Part shown: positions 1-7,404 of the stretch, piece by piece | Position numbering within the stretch: the stretch's first letter is position 1 | Layout: every line of letters starts with the position of its first letter | NCBI GenBank assembly: GCA_018668695.1 | Contig: JABJBS010000302.1 | Location: forward strand, 1 to 45,926 | DNA length: 45,926 bases | Direction: 5' to 3' | Source: Deltaproteobacteria bacterium | GTDB taxonomy: Bacteria > Myxococcota > XYA12-FULL-58-9 > JABJBS01 | The notes under the pieces: model-generated | The model's input: only the letters and a program-made list of their open reading frames with translations | Databases searched by the model: none | Told to the model about the DNA's origin: nothing | Program-made: the position numbers and the translations under genes

Positions 1-1209
1 ATCCCGTAGAACCTTCTTAACGAAAGTCTCAGTTTCGCGGCCACCGGTTCCGTTACCAACTGCAATGGCACGAGGCTTATGCTTTTCGATAAGGCCCGCC
101 AAGATAGTTTCAGCTTCCAGCGCATCCCGTTGTCCACGTGAGATAAAGAGCGTGGTTGTTTCTATAAAACGTCCCGTGCCATCTAAGGCGACACACTTGC
201 TTCCTGTTCGAAGGCCAGGGTCAATCCCGATCACGCCCCGTGCACCAAAGGGTGCTGCCAAAAGCAGGTCACGCATATTCGAAGCAAAGATTTCTACCGC
301 AGCACGGTCAGACTTCATTTTAACTTCGGCTCGGATGTCTGTTTCGAGCGTAGGCGCTAGGAGACGGTTATAGGCATCGTCTACGGCCTGAATCAGCTGG
401 GCTGAAAATGTGGAACCTTTGGCCCACTCCATTATTCCCAAAAGACGGCTCTTGAGAGGCTCTGAGTCAAGTTCAACTGTAACGCGCAGTGCGCCCTCTC
501 GCTCTCCACGACGAATCGCCAAAAAGCGGTGAGATGGAATATCGGACACAGGCTCACTGAAAGTATAGTACTGCTCGAATCGACTTCGCTTTTCCTTGAA
601 TTCACTCGTAACGACCGAAGTTAAAACACCTTGATTCATCAAGGCATCACGAACCAGTTGCCGAGACTCCGAACGTTCGGAAACAGCTTCAGCCACAATA
701 TCCCGGGCCCCTTTAAGGGCAGCTTCGATATCCGCAACTTCCTTCTCCAGGTTGATAAAAAGTGCCGCCGCCTGCTCTGGCGTGCCTTCTATCGGTTGCT
801 GAAGAATGAGATCAGCCAATGGTTCCAACCCTCGCTCACGAGCAATGGTGGCTCTTGTTCGACGCTTTGGCTTAAACGGCAAGTAGATGTCTTCAAGCTT
901 GCTCTTGGTATCACAAGCTAAGATACGTTTTTCCAAGGCATCTGACAGCTTACCCTGCTCCTTGATGGAAGCTAAAACGGTTGAACGCCGGTCTTCCAAG
1001 TCTACAATGTACTGATTGCGCTCTTGGATAGCTTCTACAGCAACCTCGTCCAGGCCACCCGTAACCTCTTTACGGTATCGCGCGATAAACGGAATGGTAT
1101 TGCCATCCGCCAAGAGCTTAAGTACCGCTGAAACACCTGGTAACGGCAAATTCAGTTCGGAAGCAATAATGGGTCCTGTTTGAACGCGAACAGTAGCTTT
1201 TTGAGACAT
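1..1209 (-). CDS. tex: Tex-family S1 RNA-binding transcription accessory protein (N-terminal 403 residues, cut by window edge)
   Basis: The reading frame opens at the ATG at 1207-1209 (MSQKATVRVQTGP) and is still open at base 1, so only the N-terminal 403 residues are visible. The Tex N-terminal helical domain is recognisable from PGVSAVLKLLADGNTIPFIARYRKEVTGGLD and from LPFKPKRRTRATIA. The start of the YqgF/RuvX-like nuclease-fold domain is marked by GVIGIDPGLRTGSK near residues 338-351. The HhH and C-terminal S1 domains expected of a protein of about 770 residues lie beyond the window. Tex proteins bind nucleic acid and act in transcription and RNA metabolism; the exact role here is inferred from the family. 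The gene follows the sigma-54 regulator gene on the same strand with a 56-bp gap that contains a perfect palindrome. Confidence 0.93.
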   Translation of the reverse strand, partial: MSQKATVRVQTGPIIASELNLPLPGVSAVLKLLADGNTIPFIARYRKEVTGGLDEVAVEAIQERNQYIVDLEDRRSTVLASIKEQGKLSDALEKRILACDTKSKLEDIYLPFKPKRRTRATIARERGLEPLADLILQQPIEGTPEQAAALFINLEKEVADIEAALKGARDIVAEAVSERSESRQLVRDALMNQGVLTSVVTSEFKEKRSRFEQYYTFSEPVSDIPSHRFLAIRRGEREGALRVTVELDSEPLKSRLLGIMEWAKGSTFSAQLIQAVDDAYNRLLAPTLETDIRAEVKMKSDRAAVEIFASNMRDLLLAAPFGARGVIGIDPGLRTGSKCVALDGTGRFIETTTLFISRGQRDALEAETILAGLIEKHKPRAIAVGNGTGGRETETFVKKVLRD

Positions 1210-1222
1210 AGGCACCTTCAAA

Positions 1223-1239
1223 GACGACTCAGAGTCGTC
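1223..1239. repeat. 17-bp perfect palindrome just upstream of tex
   Basis: GACGACTC-A-GAGTCGTC: two 8-base arms around one central base, between the end of the regulator gene and the tex start codon at 1209. As RNA it gives a 7-bp stem with a 3-base loop. It is followed on the minus strand by only three U and then by the GAAGG-like ribosome binding region of tex. It could be an operator dyad, a weak attenuator or a processing hairpin. Confidence 0.55.
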
Positions 1240-1265
1240 CGCTGTAAGAATTTATGGTTCGATTT

Positions 1266-2624
1266 TTACTCGTCGAGCTTTCGATAGATGGTCCGGCTGG
1301 CAATGCCCAATAACCTGGCTGCCAACTTTTTGTCACCGCCCGTTCGCTCAAGTGTGCCGCGTATAATACGACGCTCGACTTCATCCAAGGGGGTTCCGTA
1401 TGGAATCAAGAATCCTTCACTTTCGGACGTGCTTTGAGCCGTGCTCGACTCCCGAATACTTGCGGGTAAGTCATCAATACCGATGACATCTGCCCTACTC
1501 AGAACGACCGCCCGCTCGATGGAATTCTCAAGTTCTCGCACGTTACCCGGCCAAGGATAAGCATCCAGCGCTCGCATGGCAGCTTCGGCGAACCCACGCA
1601 TCGGTTTATCATTTTTCACCGAAAATTTCGTGAGAAAATATTGTGCCAAAACGGGTACATCACCCTGCCGTAATCTTAGCGCTGGGACCTCAATTTCGAT
1701 TACGTTTAAACGGTAAAAGAGGTCTTCTCGAAAATCCCCGATTTCAACCGCCTCTTTAAGCTGGCGATTGGTTGCCGCAACGACCCGAACATCAACGGGA
1801 ATCACAGACTGACCACCCAGACGCTCAATCTCGCCCTCTTGAAGGGCCCGTAAAAGTCGAACTTGAACAGCAGATGACGTTTCACCAATCTCGTCCAAAA
1901 AGAGCGTACCGCCATTGGCTCGTTCGAAACGACCTTCGCGACGTTCCGTGGCCCCCGTAAATGCCCCTTTTTCATGTCCGAACAGTTCACTCTCGAGTAA
2001 AGCCTCAGGCAAAGCAGCACAATTGACTGCAACAAATGGCTTATCGGCGCGATCACTCACCTGATGAATATGGCGCGCTAGCAATTCTTTACCCGTGCCG
2101 CTCTCACCCGTAACCAAGATAGTGGCCCGAGAAGGAGCAGCTTGACCAGCCATATCAAGGGTCGCTTGAATAGCATTGGATTGACCAACTACCGGGCCCA
2201 GCGACGCGACATCTATCGAATCTCTCAGAACTTTGTTCTCAGCCACCAAGGCGCGCCTCTCCAGCGCTCTTTGAACAGATTTTACTACAATGGCTCGCTT
2301 AAGAGGCTTACTGATGAAGTCGTAAGCTCCTTCACGCATACATTCTACCGCGTTATCGACGGTTCCAAAGGCCGTCATCATAACCATCTCAGTAGAAGGA
2401 CTGATCGCTTTGATAGCTCGGAGCAGCTCTATACCACTCATTTTGGGCATCATAATGTCCGACAAGACAAGGTCGACCCGCTTCGTTGAACGAACGTGTT
2501 CCAATGCCTCTACACCGCTATCTGTCGTGGTCACACGGTAGTTTTCGCGCTCAAATATCTTCTGGAGTGAATCCAGAATTCCTCGCTCGTCGTCCACAAC
2601 CAGGATATGGGCTTGTTCTTGCAT
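1266..2624 (-). CDS. NtrC-type sigma-54-dependent response regulator
   Basis: This 452-residue protein starts at the ATG at 2622-2624 ([13 protein letters not shown]). The frame is open further upstream, but those 56 residues do not look like receiver sequence and would overlap the divergent polymerase gene. Domains in order: a receiver with acidic pocket D11/D12, phospho-acceptor D56 (LVLSDIMMP) and K107-region SKPL; a sigma-54 AAA+ domain with Walker A GESGTGKE (173-180), the sigma-54 contact loop GAFTGA (220-225) and Walker B GGTLFLDE (238-245); and a Fis-type helix-turn-helix at about 415-452 ([21 protein letters not shown]). All hallmark residues are present, so it should be an active enhancer-binding activator that responds to a histidine kinase. 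No kinase gene is adjacent, so it is an orphan within this window. Its targets cannot be read from the sequence. Confidence 0.95.
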   Translation of the reverse strand: MQEQAHILVVDDERGILDSLQKIFERENYRVTTTDSGVEALEHVRSTKRVDLVLSDIMMPKMSGIELLRAIKAISPSTEMVMMTAFGTVDNAVECMREGAYDFISKPLKRAIVVKSVQRALERRALVAENKVLRDSIDVASLGPVVGQSNAIQATLDMAGQAAPSRATILVTGESGTGKELLARHIHQVSDRADKPFVAVNCAALPEALLESELFGHEKGAFTGATERREGRFERANGGTLFLDEIGETSSAVQVRLLRALQEGEIERLGGQSVIPVDVRVVAATNRQLKEAVEIGDFREDLFYRLNVIEIEVPALRLRQGDVPVLAQYFLTKFSVKNDKPMRGFAEAAMRALDAYPWPGNVRELENSIERAVVLSRADVIGIDDLPASIRESSTAQSTSESEGFLIPYGTPLDEVERRIIRGTLERTGGDKKLAARLLGIASRTIYRKLDE

Positions 2625-2679
2625 CGTTGGGCATCTAACGTCACCTTGCGGTACACTGCAACCATAATTGGAAGGGTTC

Positions 2680-4353
2680 ATGTCACTACTTCGCGGACAA
2701 CCGGCAATGGACGCCGCAAAGCGTATACTCGATTCAGCGGATCCCTTCGCCTGCATCGAGGTCGATCCCGATGCACTGGCCGGTAAACCCATTACAATAT
2801 TATGTATCGGTCACAGCCAAGATACAGCGTTGATCGATGCCCGCCAGACACCAGAACTTGGAGAATTGCTGGCCAGCCAACCACTCTTTGGTGCCTATCA
2901 GGCCAAGCTAACTCACCGTGCCCTCCTACGTACCTTCAAAACCGGGCCTGAACGTTGGGCCTGCGCCATGCTTGTGGAGCAACTCATTGCTGGCGGGAGA
3001 CGCGAACCCCTTGAATTGGACGCAATCGCTCAAAAATACCTTACGAAATCGATGCCCGAAGCGGATGAAGGATTTGATGCCATTCGGCTACGCACTCAAG
3101 GGATAGCACAGCTGCTTCAATGCCAAATCGAGAGCATCAACGAAGAAAAGCTACGAACGGTCTCGAAGATTGAAGCTCAGGCAGTCGCCCCCATCGCTGA
3201 GATGGAAGAAATGGGCATGCCATTAGACACCGCTAAATGGCGCTCACTAACGCAAGATGCTCAGGCTAAATTAGACGAAATCAGCCGTCACCTGCAAAAT
3301 TTCATGACCAAAAATGCGCCCAAAGACCTTTTTGGGAAGGCATCCATTAATCTAGAAAGTCATGCCGAGCTTAAGCAAGCCCTCAATGCCATGGGTATTC
3401 AGGTCCCCAACACACGACGCGACACATTGAGACAGCTGCCACCACCCCTGGGCCCTTGGCTCACACGCCACAGTGAGCTGAGCAAAGTGGTCTCGACCTA
3501 TGGAAATTCGTTTCTCAAATACGCCACGGAGCACAACCGAATCCATCCAAGTTTTGCCCAAATCGGTGCAAGCACCGGCCGAATGGCCTGCCACTCTCCA
3601 AACCTACAAGCCATTCCAAAGGATTCTGAACACCGAGATTGCTTCCACAGCGATACCGGCCGGATGATGGTGGTTGCAGATTATGCCACGTGCGAGCTTC
3701 GAATCCTGGCCGAAATGAGCGGAGACCCCGTCTTTCGAGAGGCTTTTGCTCGAGGCGATGATCTTCACTCAACGGTTGCGACCAGCCTGTTTAATAAGCC
3801 AGTCAGCAAAACCCAAAACTCAGACTTAAGGCACCGCGCAAAGGCCGTAAACTTTGGGCTCGTCTACGGCATGGGAGCCGGTGGACTTGCGAAAACGCTT
3901 CAGGTGAACCCGCAACAGTCTCGAGAATTACTCAATCAATACTTCCGTACCTTCCCAAAAATAAAGGACTTCTTGGAAAACCAAGCTTACCTGTCTTTGG
4001 AGCGAGGTTATTCGGAAACACTAAGCGGCCGGCGACTTTACTTAGACTTCGATCCTACAGATTCAAGCGCCAGAGCGCAGGCGGAGCGGATTGCCAAGAA
4101 TATGCCTATTCAAGGGACCAGTGCCGATATAACAAAGTTAGCGCTCGCCTTAGTATGGAAGAAAACTCGTTTAATTCCAGATGCTTATATCGTTAATGCG
4201 GTCCATGATGAAATCGTGGTGGAATGCAACGAGGGCGATACGGAAGAGGTGGCGCGAGTGGTTCAACAAGAAATGCTTCACGCTGGCCAGACCCTGCTTA
4301 AAGAGGTGCCTATGGAGGTAGATATCGAAATCGGTAAGATCTGGTCTAAATAG
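2680..4353 (+). CDS. Family A DNA polymerase lacking the 5' nuclease domain, proofreading residues degenerate
   Basis: I start this gene at ATG 2680, which has a GGAAGGG run just upstream; an in-frame TTG at 2668 is the alternative. The product has 557 residues, against about 930 for full-length Pol I, and resembles a Klenow fragment. Polymerase motifs are intact. Motif A is DYATCELR (Asp 334; usually DYSQIELR). Motif B is R384-x3-K388-x3-F392-x3-Y396 (RHRAKAVNFGLVYG). Motif C is VHDE (508-511). The N-terminal 150 residues align by eye with the 3'-5' exonuclease fold, but the acidic set is altered: the E. coli D355/E357 positions look like Glu/Asp, D424 is Thr, and no matching D501 is seen. 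No 5' nuclease domain is encoded. It is divergent from the sigma-54 regulator gene. Possible roles are gap filling or lesion bypass; a second, full-length polA elsewhere would fit. Confidence 0.9.
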   Translation: MSLLRGQPAMDAAKRILDSADPFACIEVDPDALAGKPITILCIGHSQDTALIDARQTPELGELLASQPLFGAYQAKLTHRALLRTFKTGPERWACAMLVEQLIAGGRREPLELDAIAQKYLTKSMPEADEGFDAIRLRTQGIAQLLQCQIESINEEKLRTVSKIEAQAVAPIAEMEEMGMPLDTAKWRSLTQDAQAKLDEISRHLQNFMTKNAPKDLFGKASINLESHAELKQALNAMGIQVPNTRRDTLRQLPPPLGPWLTRHSELSKVVSTYGNSFLKYATEHNRIHPSFAQIGASTGRMACHSPNLQAIPKDSEHRDCFHSDTGRMMVVADYATCELRILAEMSGDPVFREAFARGDDLHSTVATSLFNKPVSKTQNSDLRHRAKAVNFGLVYGMGAGGLAKTLQVNPQQSRELLNQYFRTFPKIKDFLENQAYLSLERGYSETLSGRRLYLDFDPTDSSARAQAERIAKNMPIQGTSADITKLALALVWKKTRLIPDAYIVNAVHDEIVVECNEGDTEEVARVVQQEMLHAGQTLLKEVPMEVDIEIGKIWSK

Positions 4354-4435
4354 GCGGCTCAACAATGAAATATCTGGGTTGACGTCGCCAATTAGGCTAT
4401 GTTAATCGCTGCGTTCGCTTTGAGGAGATTTTAAG

Positions 4436-4663
4436 ATGGCACGTGTTACGGTAGAAGACTGTTTAGATCATATTGATAATCGATTTGCATTGGTGATTCT
4501 TGCAGCTCAGCGCTCTCGCCAGTTGCTCAAGGGCGCCAAGCCAACAGTCGAGCATACAAAAAATAAAGCAGCGGTTCTTTCGTTACGCGAAATTGCTGCA
4601 GGTCACGTCTACTCTGACTCCGACCTCATCGATGTGCTTAGCCAAGACATGAAAAACGTCTAA
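4436..4663 (+). CDS. rpoZ: RNA polymerase omega subunit
   Basis: A 75-residue protein beginning [20 protein letters not shown], with the conserved omega core [19 protein letters not shown] near residues 15-33 and a [13 protein letters not shown] helix. The length is typical. Omega binds the beta' subunit and helps assemble RNA polymerase; in many bacteria it also forms part of a ppGpp site. A ribosome binding site (GAGGAG, about 4421-4426) precedes the ATG. The gene lies 82 bp after the polymerase gene. Its stop codon overlaps that of the convergent gene at 4660-4663. The common rpoZ neighbours (gmk, spoT) are not here. Confidence 0.93.
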   Translation: MARVTVEDCLDHIDNRFALVILAAQRSRQLLKGAKPTVEHTKNKAAVLSLREIAAGHVYSDSDLIDVLSQDMKNV

Positions 4664-5313
4664 GCAGCTCTCATCTTTTCCGACAGTCCCAGTCTATAAA
4701 AGTCACGTACGCGGTGTCTCATTGCGTCTAAATTGTGGCGTCTACTAAAGTCCCGACCGAGTTGCGTACAAAACCGTTCAGCCGCCTTTGAAGCACGGTG
4801 ATAAGTATCCGCCTGTTCTTCAGGAACGTCATCACGCAAAGCATAACGTCGAAACAATGCCCTATTCAGTGCGGCCGCCGATTCATCCATTGCAGCACCC
4901 TGCTCGACTAAGAGTGTCCATCCACGAACAAATTTGTCCACTTCAGCCTGGAGTTCTAATTCCAAATGACTCACTGGCCGGCCTCGTTGGGCCCGCCAAA
5001 TCAGGAAAATGAAGTGGCTTACACCCTCGGCCGCAATCCAAAAGTTTTCGAGATTTCCAATGTGAAGAGATTGACGGGGGTCATCGTGGGCAAGTGAATC
5101 GATGATACTCGGCTCGATATAAAGCGCCAATTCCATTCCCTCATCATTTTGAGAAATGAAGAACTGCTCGGGCAAGCCTTTTACATGCCCCGGAATCTCG
5201 TCGCGTATCTCCTCGTCCACAAGAAAATCGCGAACGTCTGGGCATGTATCGAGTGCATACAGATCTTCGAAGGAAGCCTGTAGATAGGAAAGTATATGGA
5301 TTTTATTGCTCAT
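4660..5313 (-). CDS. Conserved-looking protein of unknown function, second of an overlapping pair
   Basis: I do not recognise this 217-residue protein (start [22 protein letters not shown] at 5311-5313). It has no signal peptide or membrane segment and looks soluble and cytoplasmic. Visible features are an acidic N-terminal half and an Arg/His-rich C-terminal helical region ([21 protein letters not shown]). Its start codon lies inside the end of the upstream gene (11-bp overlap, 5303-5313), which indicates translational coupling and suggests that the two products act together. Its stop codon overlaps the rpoZ stop on the other strand. An in-frame ATG at 5331 would add six residues (MIRQVS) and is less likely. 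Confidence 0.75.
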   Translation of the reverse strand: MSNKIHILSYLQASFEDLYALDTCPDVRDFLVDEEIRDEIPGHVKGLPEQFFISQNDEGMELALYIEPSIIDSLAHDDPRQSLHIGNLENFWIAAEGVSHFIFLIWRAQRGRPVSHLELELQAEVDKFVRGWTLLVEQGAAMDESAAALNRALFRRYALRDDVPEEQADTYHRASKAAERFCTQLGRDFSRRHNLDAMRHRVRDFYRLGLSEKMRAA

Positions 5314-5914
5314 ACTCACCTGTCGTATCAAAAGCAGTTAATAAGCCTTTTTCGAGGAGTTGCTGGTAAAGCCTTGGATCTTTGGTAACAACCCAACGTT
5401 CATACAGCTTAAGAAGCTCTGCATCCTCACTCTTCGACTCCCGTGAGCCTTCAGACACGACGTTCAAGATATTGACCAAGGCAGGAAATGCTTGCGCCAA
5501 CTCGCGATAGATTTCACTGAATGTGTTGCCACGCGCGTAACCCGAGACCAAGTTGCCAAGGCTTGAATACGCGTGTCCTCCCATAGTGATGTAATAATCG
5601 ACGTCGACCACTGAACTCTCAATGGATTCGACGAAGAAACCCGCCGTATAGAGAGCACCATCACCAAGTTCTTTTAAAATCGAGATGCGTTCAACGGCGC
5701 CCGCCTCCAAAGCGCGCTTGTAGGTTAGCGCGAGGGGCTCACCACCGAGACCTTGTTGTTCTGTCGGATTTGAGTAATCGCAGAGTAAATTAACGAGATA
5801 AAACTCAACGACTTCCTCCATCTGGATTCCGAGTTCGTTGCGGGCGTCGGTCACCTGCTCCCGGAAGAATCCTTCCAGGTCACTACTTACAATTAAGCTC
5901 CCTGCATCGCTCAT
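5303..5914 (-). CDS. Conserved-looking protein of unknown function, first of an overlapping pair
   Basis: This 203-residue protein starts at ATG 5912-5914 (MSDAGSLIVSSDLEGFFREQV), preceded on its strand by a G-rich ribosome binding region (GGGGGGGA). A longer frame to 5980 is open, but its first 22 residues look like untranslated leader. It is mostly helical and acidic, with no signal peptide. One segment, MEEVVEFYLVNLLCDYSNP, looks like a folded helical core, and a GGHAYSSLGNLVSGYARG stretch could form a loop. I cannot assign a family. It overlaps the next gene by 11 bp and is probably co-translated with it. Confidence 0.75.
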   Translation of the reverse strand: MSDAGSLIVSSDLEGFFREQVTDARNELGIQMEEVVEFYLVNLLCDYSNPTEQQGLGGEPLALTYKRALEAGAVERISILKELGDGALYTAGFFVESIESSVVDVDYYITMGGHAYSSLGNLVSGYARGNTFSEIYRELAQAFPALVNILNVVSEGSRESKSEDAELLKLYERWVVTKDPRLYQQLLEKGLLTAFDTTGEYEQ

Positions 5915-6097
5915 ACAAAGTCCCCCCCCACCAAAGACTCCACGCCAGTCTTTGCTCCAGTTCAGGTTTCGGTTCGGCAAACATAGACCGTCGGTCCGTA
6001 GACCAGTCTTACTATAAGTCTAACCGACATCGTCGGATCGGCAAAGAATCTGAACTAAAACAAACCACATAAAGCTCTAAAGGTAGGGAGAGGTAGG

Positions 6098-6595
6098 TTA
6101 GTCGACCACGTATAAAAAGGAGGCTGTGCCCTGAAACCAAGATGGTAACCCCAGATTTAGCTCACCACCCATAGCGACCGACCAACTGGGGTCGAGATGG
6201 TACCTTAGGGCCAACGCAGTTCGTAGACCGCCACCGATACCTTGCCCACCATCACCCATAACGGCAAAGCCACCTACAGTGAACTCAGGTACGATTGTCC
6301 AGACGTCGATGGCACCGGTGAAGCCTAATGAGATATTCGGGTTGAAAGAGATATCAGAAATAAATGTACCAAGGGCGATATCTAAATGAAGCCAGTCTAA
6401 TAACCCGAGCCTAAACGCAAACTGCGGGTTCGCAAAGATCCAAGTATCGATCCCCTCGGGAGGCGGACCACTTCCGTTGTCAACTTCAGTATACCCAACT
6501 CCAAGGTTTCCACCGACCGCGATATCACCGAAATCGGCAAAAGCAGGTGCCGTGAAACAAAAACATGTGAGACAAAAAGCAATGAAGGTCTTCAT
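6098..6595 (-). CDS. Small exported beta-rich protein, possible outer-membrane barrel
   Basis: The 165-residue product begins with a clear Sec signal peptide, MKTFIAFCLTCFCFTAPAFA, with cleavage after AFA at about residue 20. I start it at 6593-6595; the frame continues to 6643, but those residues would bury the signal peptide. The mature part is rich in Gly and alternating hydrophobic strands (GDIAVGGNLGVGY, FAFRLGLLDWLHLDIALG, LRTALALRYHLDPSWSVAMG), as in small beta-barrel proteins of Gram-negative envelopes. The last residues are LYVVD, not the classic terminal Phe, so insertion into the outer membrane is inferred. A (GA)8 dinucleotide tract lies 62 bp upstream of the start. Confidence 0.72.
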   Translation of the reverse strand: MKTFIAFCLTCFCFTAPAFADFGDIAVGGNLGVGYTEVDNGSGPPPEGIDTWIFANPQFAFRLGLLDWLHLDIALGTFISDISFNPNISLGFTGAIDVWTIVPEFTVGGFAVMGDGGQGIGGGLRTALALRYHLDPSWSVAMGGELNLGLPSWFQGTASFLYVVD

Positions 6596-6656
6596 GCTAG
6601 ATGCTACCGTGAGTAATCGTTTGAAGCCAAGCAGGCCAAGCAATTTAGGGTAAACC

Positions 6657-6673
6657 GAGAGAGAGAGAGAGAG
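6657..6673. repeat. (GA)8 dinucleotide tract between two genes
   Basis: An uninterrupted run of 8.5 GA units (CT on the coding strand of both neighbours) between the stop of the 233-aa gene at 6675 and the start of the exported protein at 6595. Such tracts can change length by slippage and shift promoter spacing or mRNA structure. Whether this one varies cannot be told from one sequence. Confidence 0.9.
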
Positions 6674-6674
6674 C

Positions 6675-7376
6675 TTAAGCGCTTACTGCAACCGGCTCTA
6701 ATTCCGACGCTTCTTCCTCGGCCTTTTTAGTGGCCTCAAAAGCTTGGCGAACTTCATCGACAACCTGGCTCAAAACCTTTTTGGCGTTATCCGACAAAGC
6801 CGGATGCTGCGTGACCAAGGTTTCAAAGCGCTCGCCGAGAAGCAGCGCTTTACGTAAATCTTCGCTTCCACCTACCTCTTTCGGAGCACGTGGCTTTCCG
6901 CGAAACGCATCAGGATCAATCTCACGAAAACGTTTCACAACAGCGTGCCGAGTTGGGTTAGCGCCGTCCTCAAACACTTCTTCGCGAATCGCCTGGACAT
7001 CCTCGTCCGATACTTTCGCTCGGTCTCTTGCTCGCGTCAGTAGATCGACCACATCCAATGGAGGTAAATCTTTCTGCTGTCGGGTCTGCAATGCTTCCGG
7101 CTCGTGCTCCTTTAGAAAGGAGTAGCTTCGTGTAAGCTTGCTGGCCGTATCGGACCGTAATCGTAACTCTCGGCGAGCATACGCTTCGAAGTTTACGTAG
7201 CCCCACTCCTTGTATGCGTTTGAATCACGAACTGTTGTGAGAATCTCACCCAAGATTACCCAGGAAGCTTTAAAATCACGAGCCGCAGCGAGCACACGAA
7301 AACGCTCTGAGGACGGCTCAAGCGTCCCCAGTAGGTTTTCCATCTCAACTTCGGCCTTGGAACGACGCCGCGTCAT
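6675..7376 (-). CDS. Unknown 233-aa helical protein, possible DNA-associated factor
   Basis: No family is firmly recognised. The protein is highly charged, cytoplasmic and helical. The segment YVNFEAYARRELRLRSDTASKL (about residues 60-81) resembles the helical region near helix-turn-helix motifs in which a short helix is followed by an LxLxxxTAxxL pattern, so nucleic-acid binding is possible but unproven. The C-terminus is Ala/Glu-rich (ATKKAEEEASELEPVAVSA). It starts at ATG 7374-7376 with a good ribosome binding site (AAGGAG, 8 bases upstream). It lies 28 bp downstream of the DEAD-box helicase gene on the same strand, so the two are probably one transcript. Confidence 0.7.
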   Translation of the reverse strand: MTRRRSKAEVEMENLLGTLEPSSERFRVLAAARDFKASWVILGEILTTVRDSNAYKEWGYVNFEAYARRELRLRSDTASKLTRSYSFLKEHEPEALQTRQQKDLPPLDVVDLLTRARDRAKVSDEDVQAIREEVFEDGANPTRHAVVKRFREIDPDAFRGKPRAPKEVGGSEDLRKALLLGERFETLVTQHPALSDNAKKVLSQVVDEVRQAFEATKKAEEEASELEPVAVSA

Positions 7377-7404
7377 ACGGGTGTCTCCTTAGCGTTAAGT
7401 TAGA

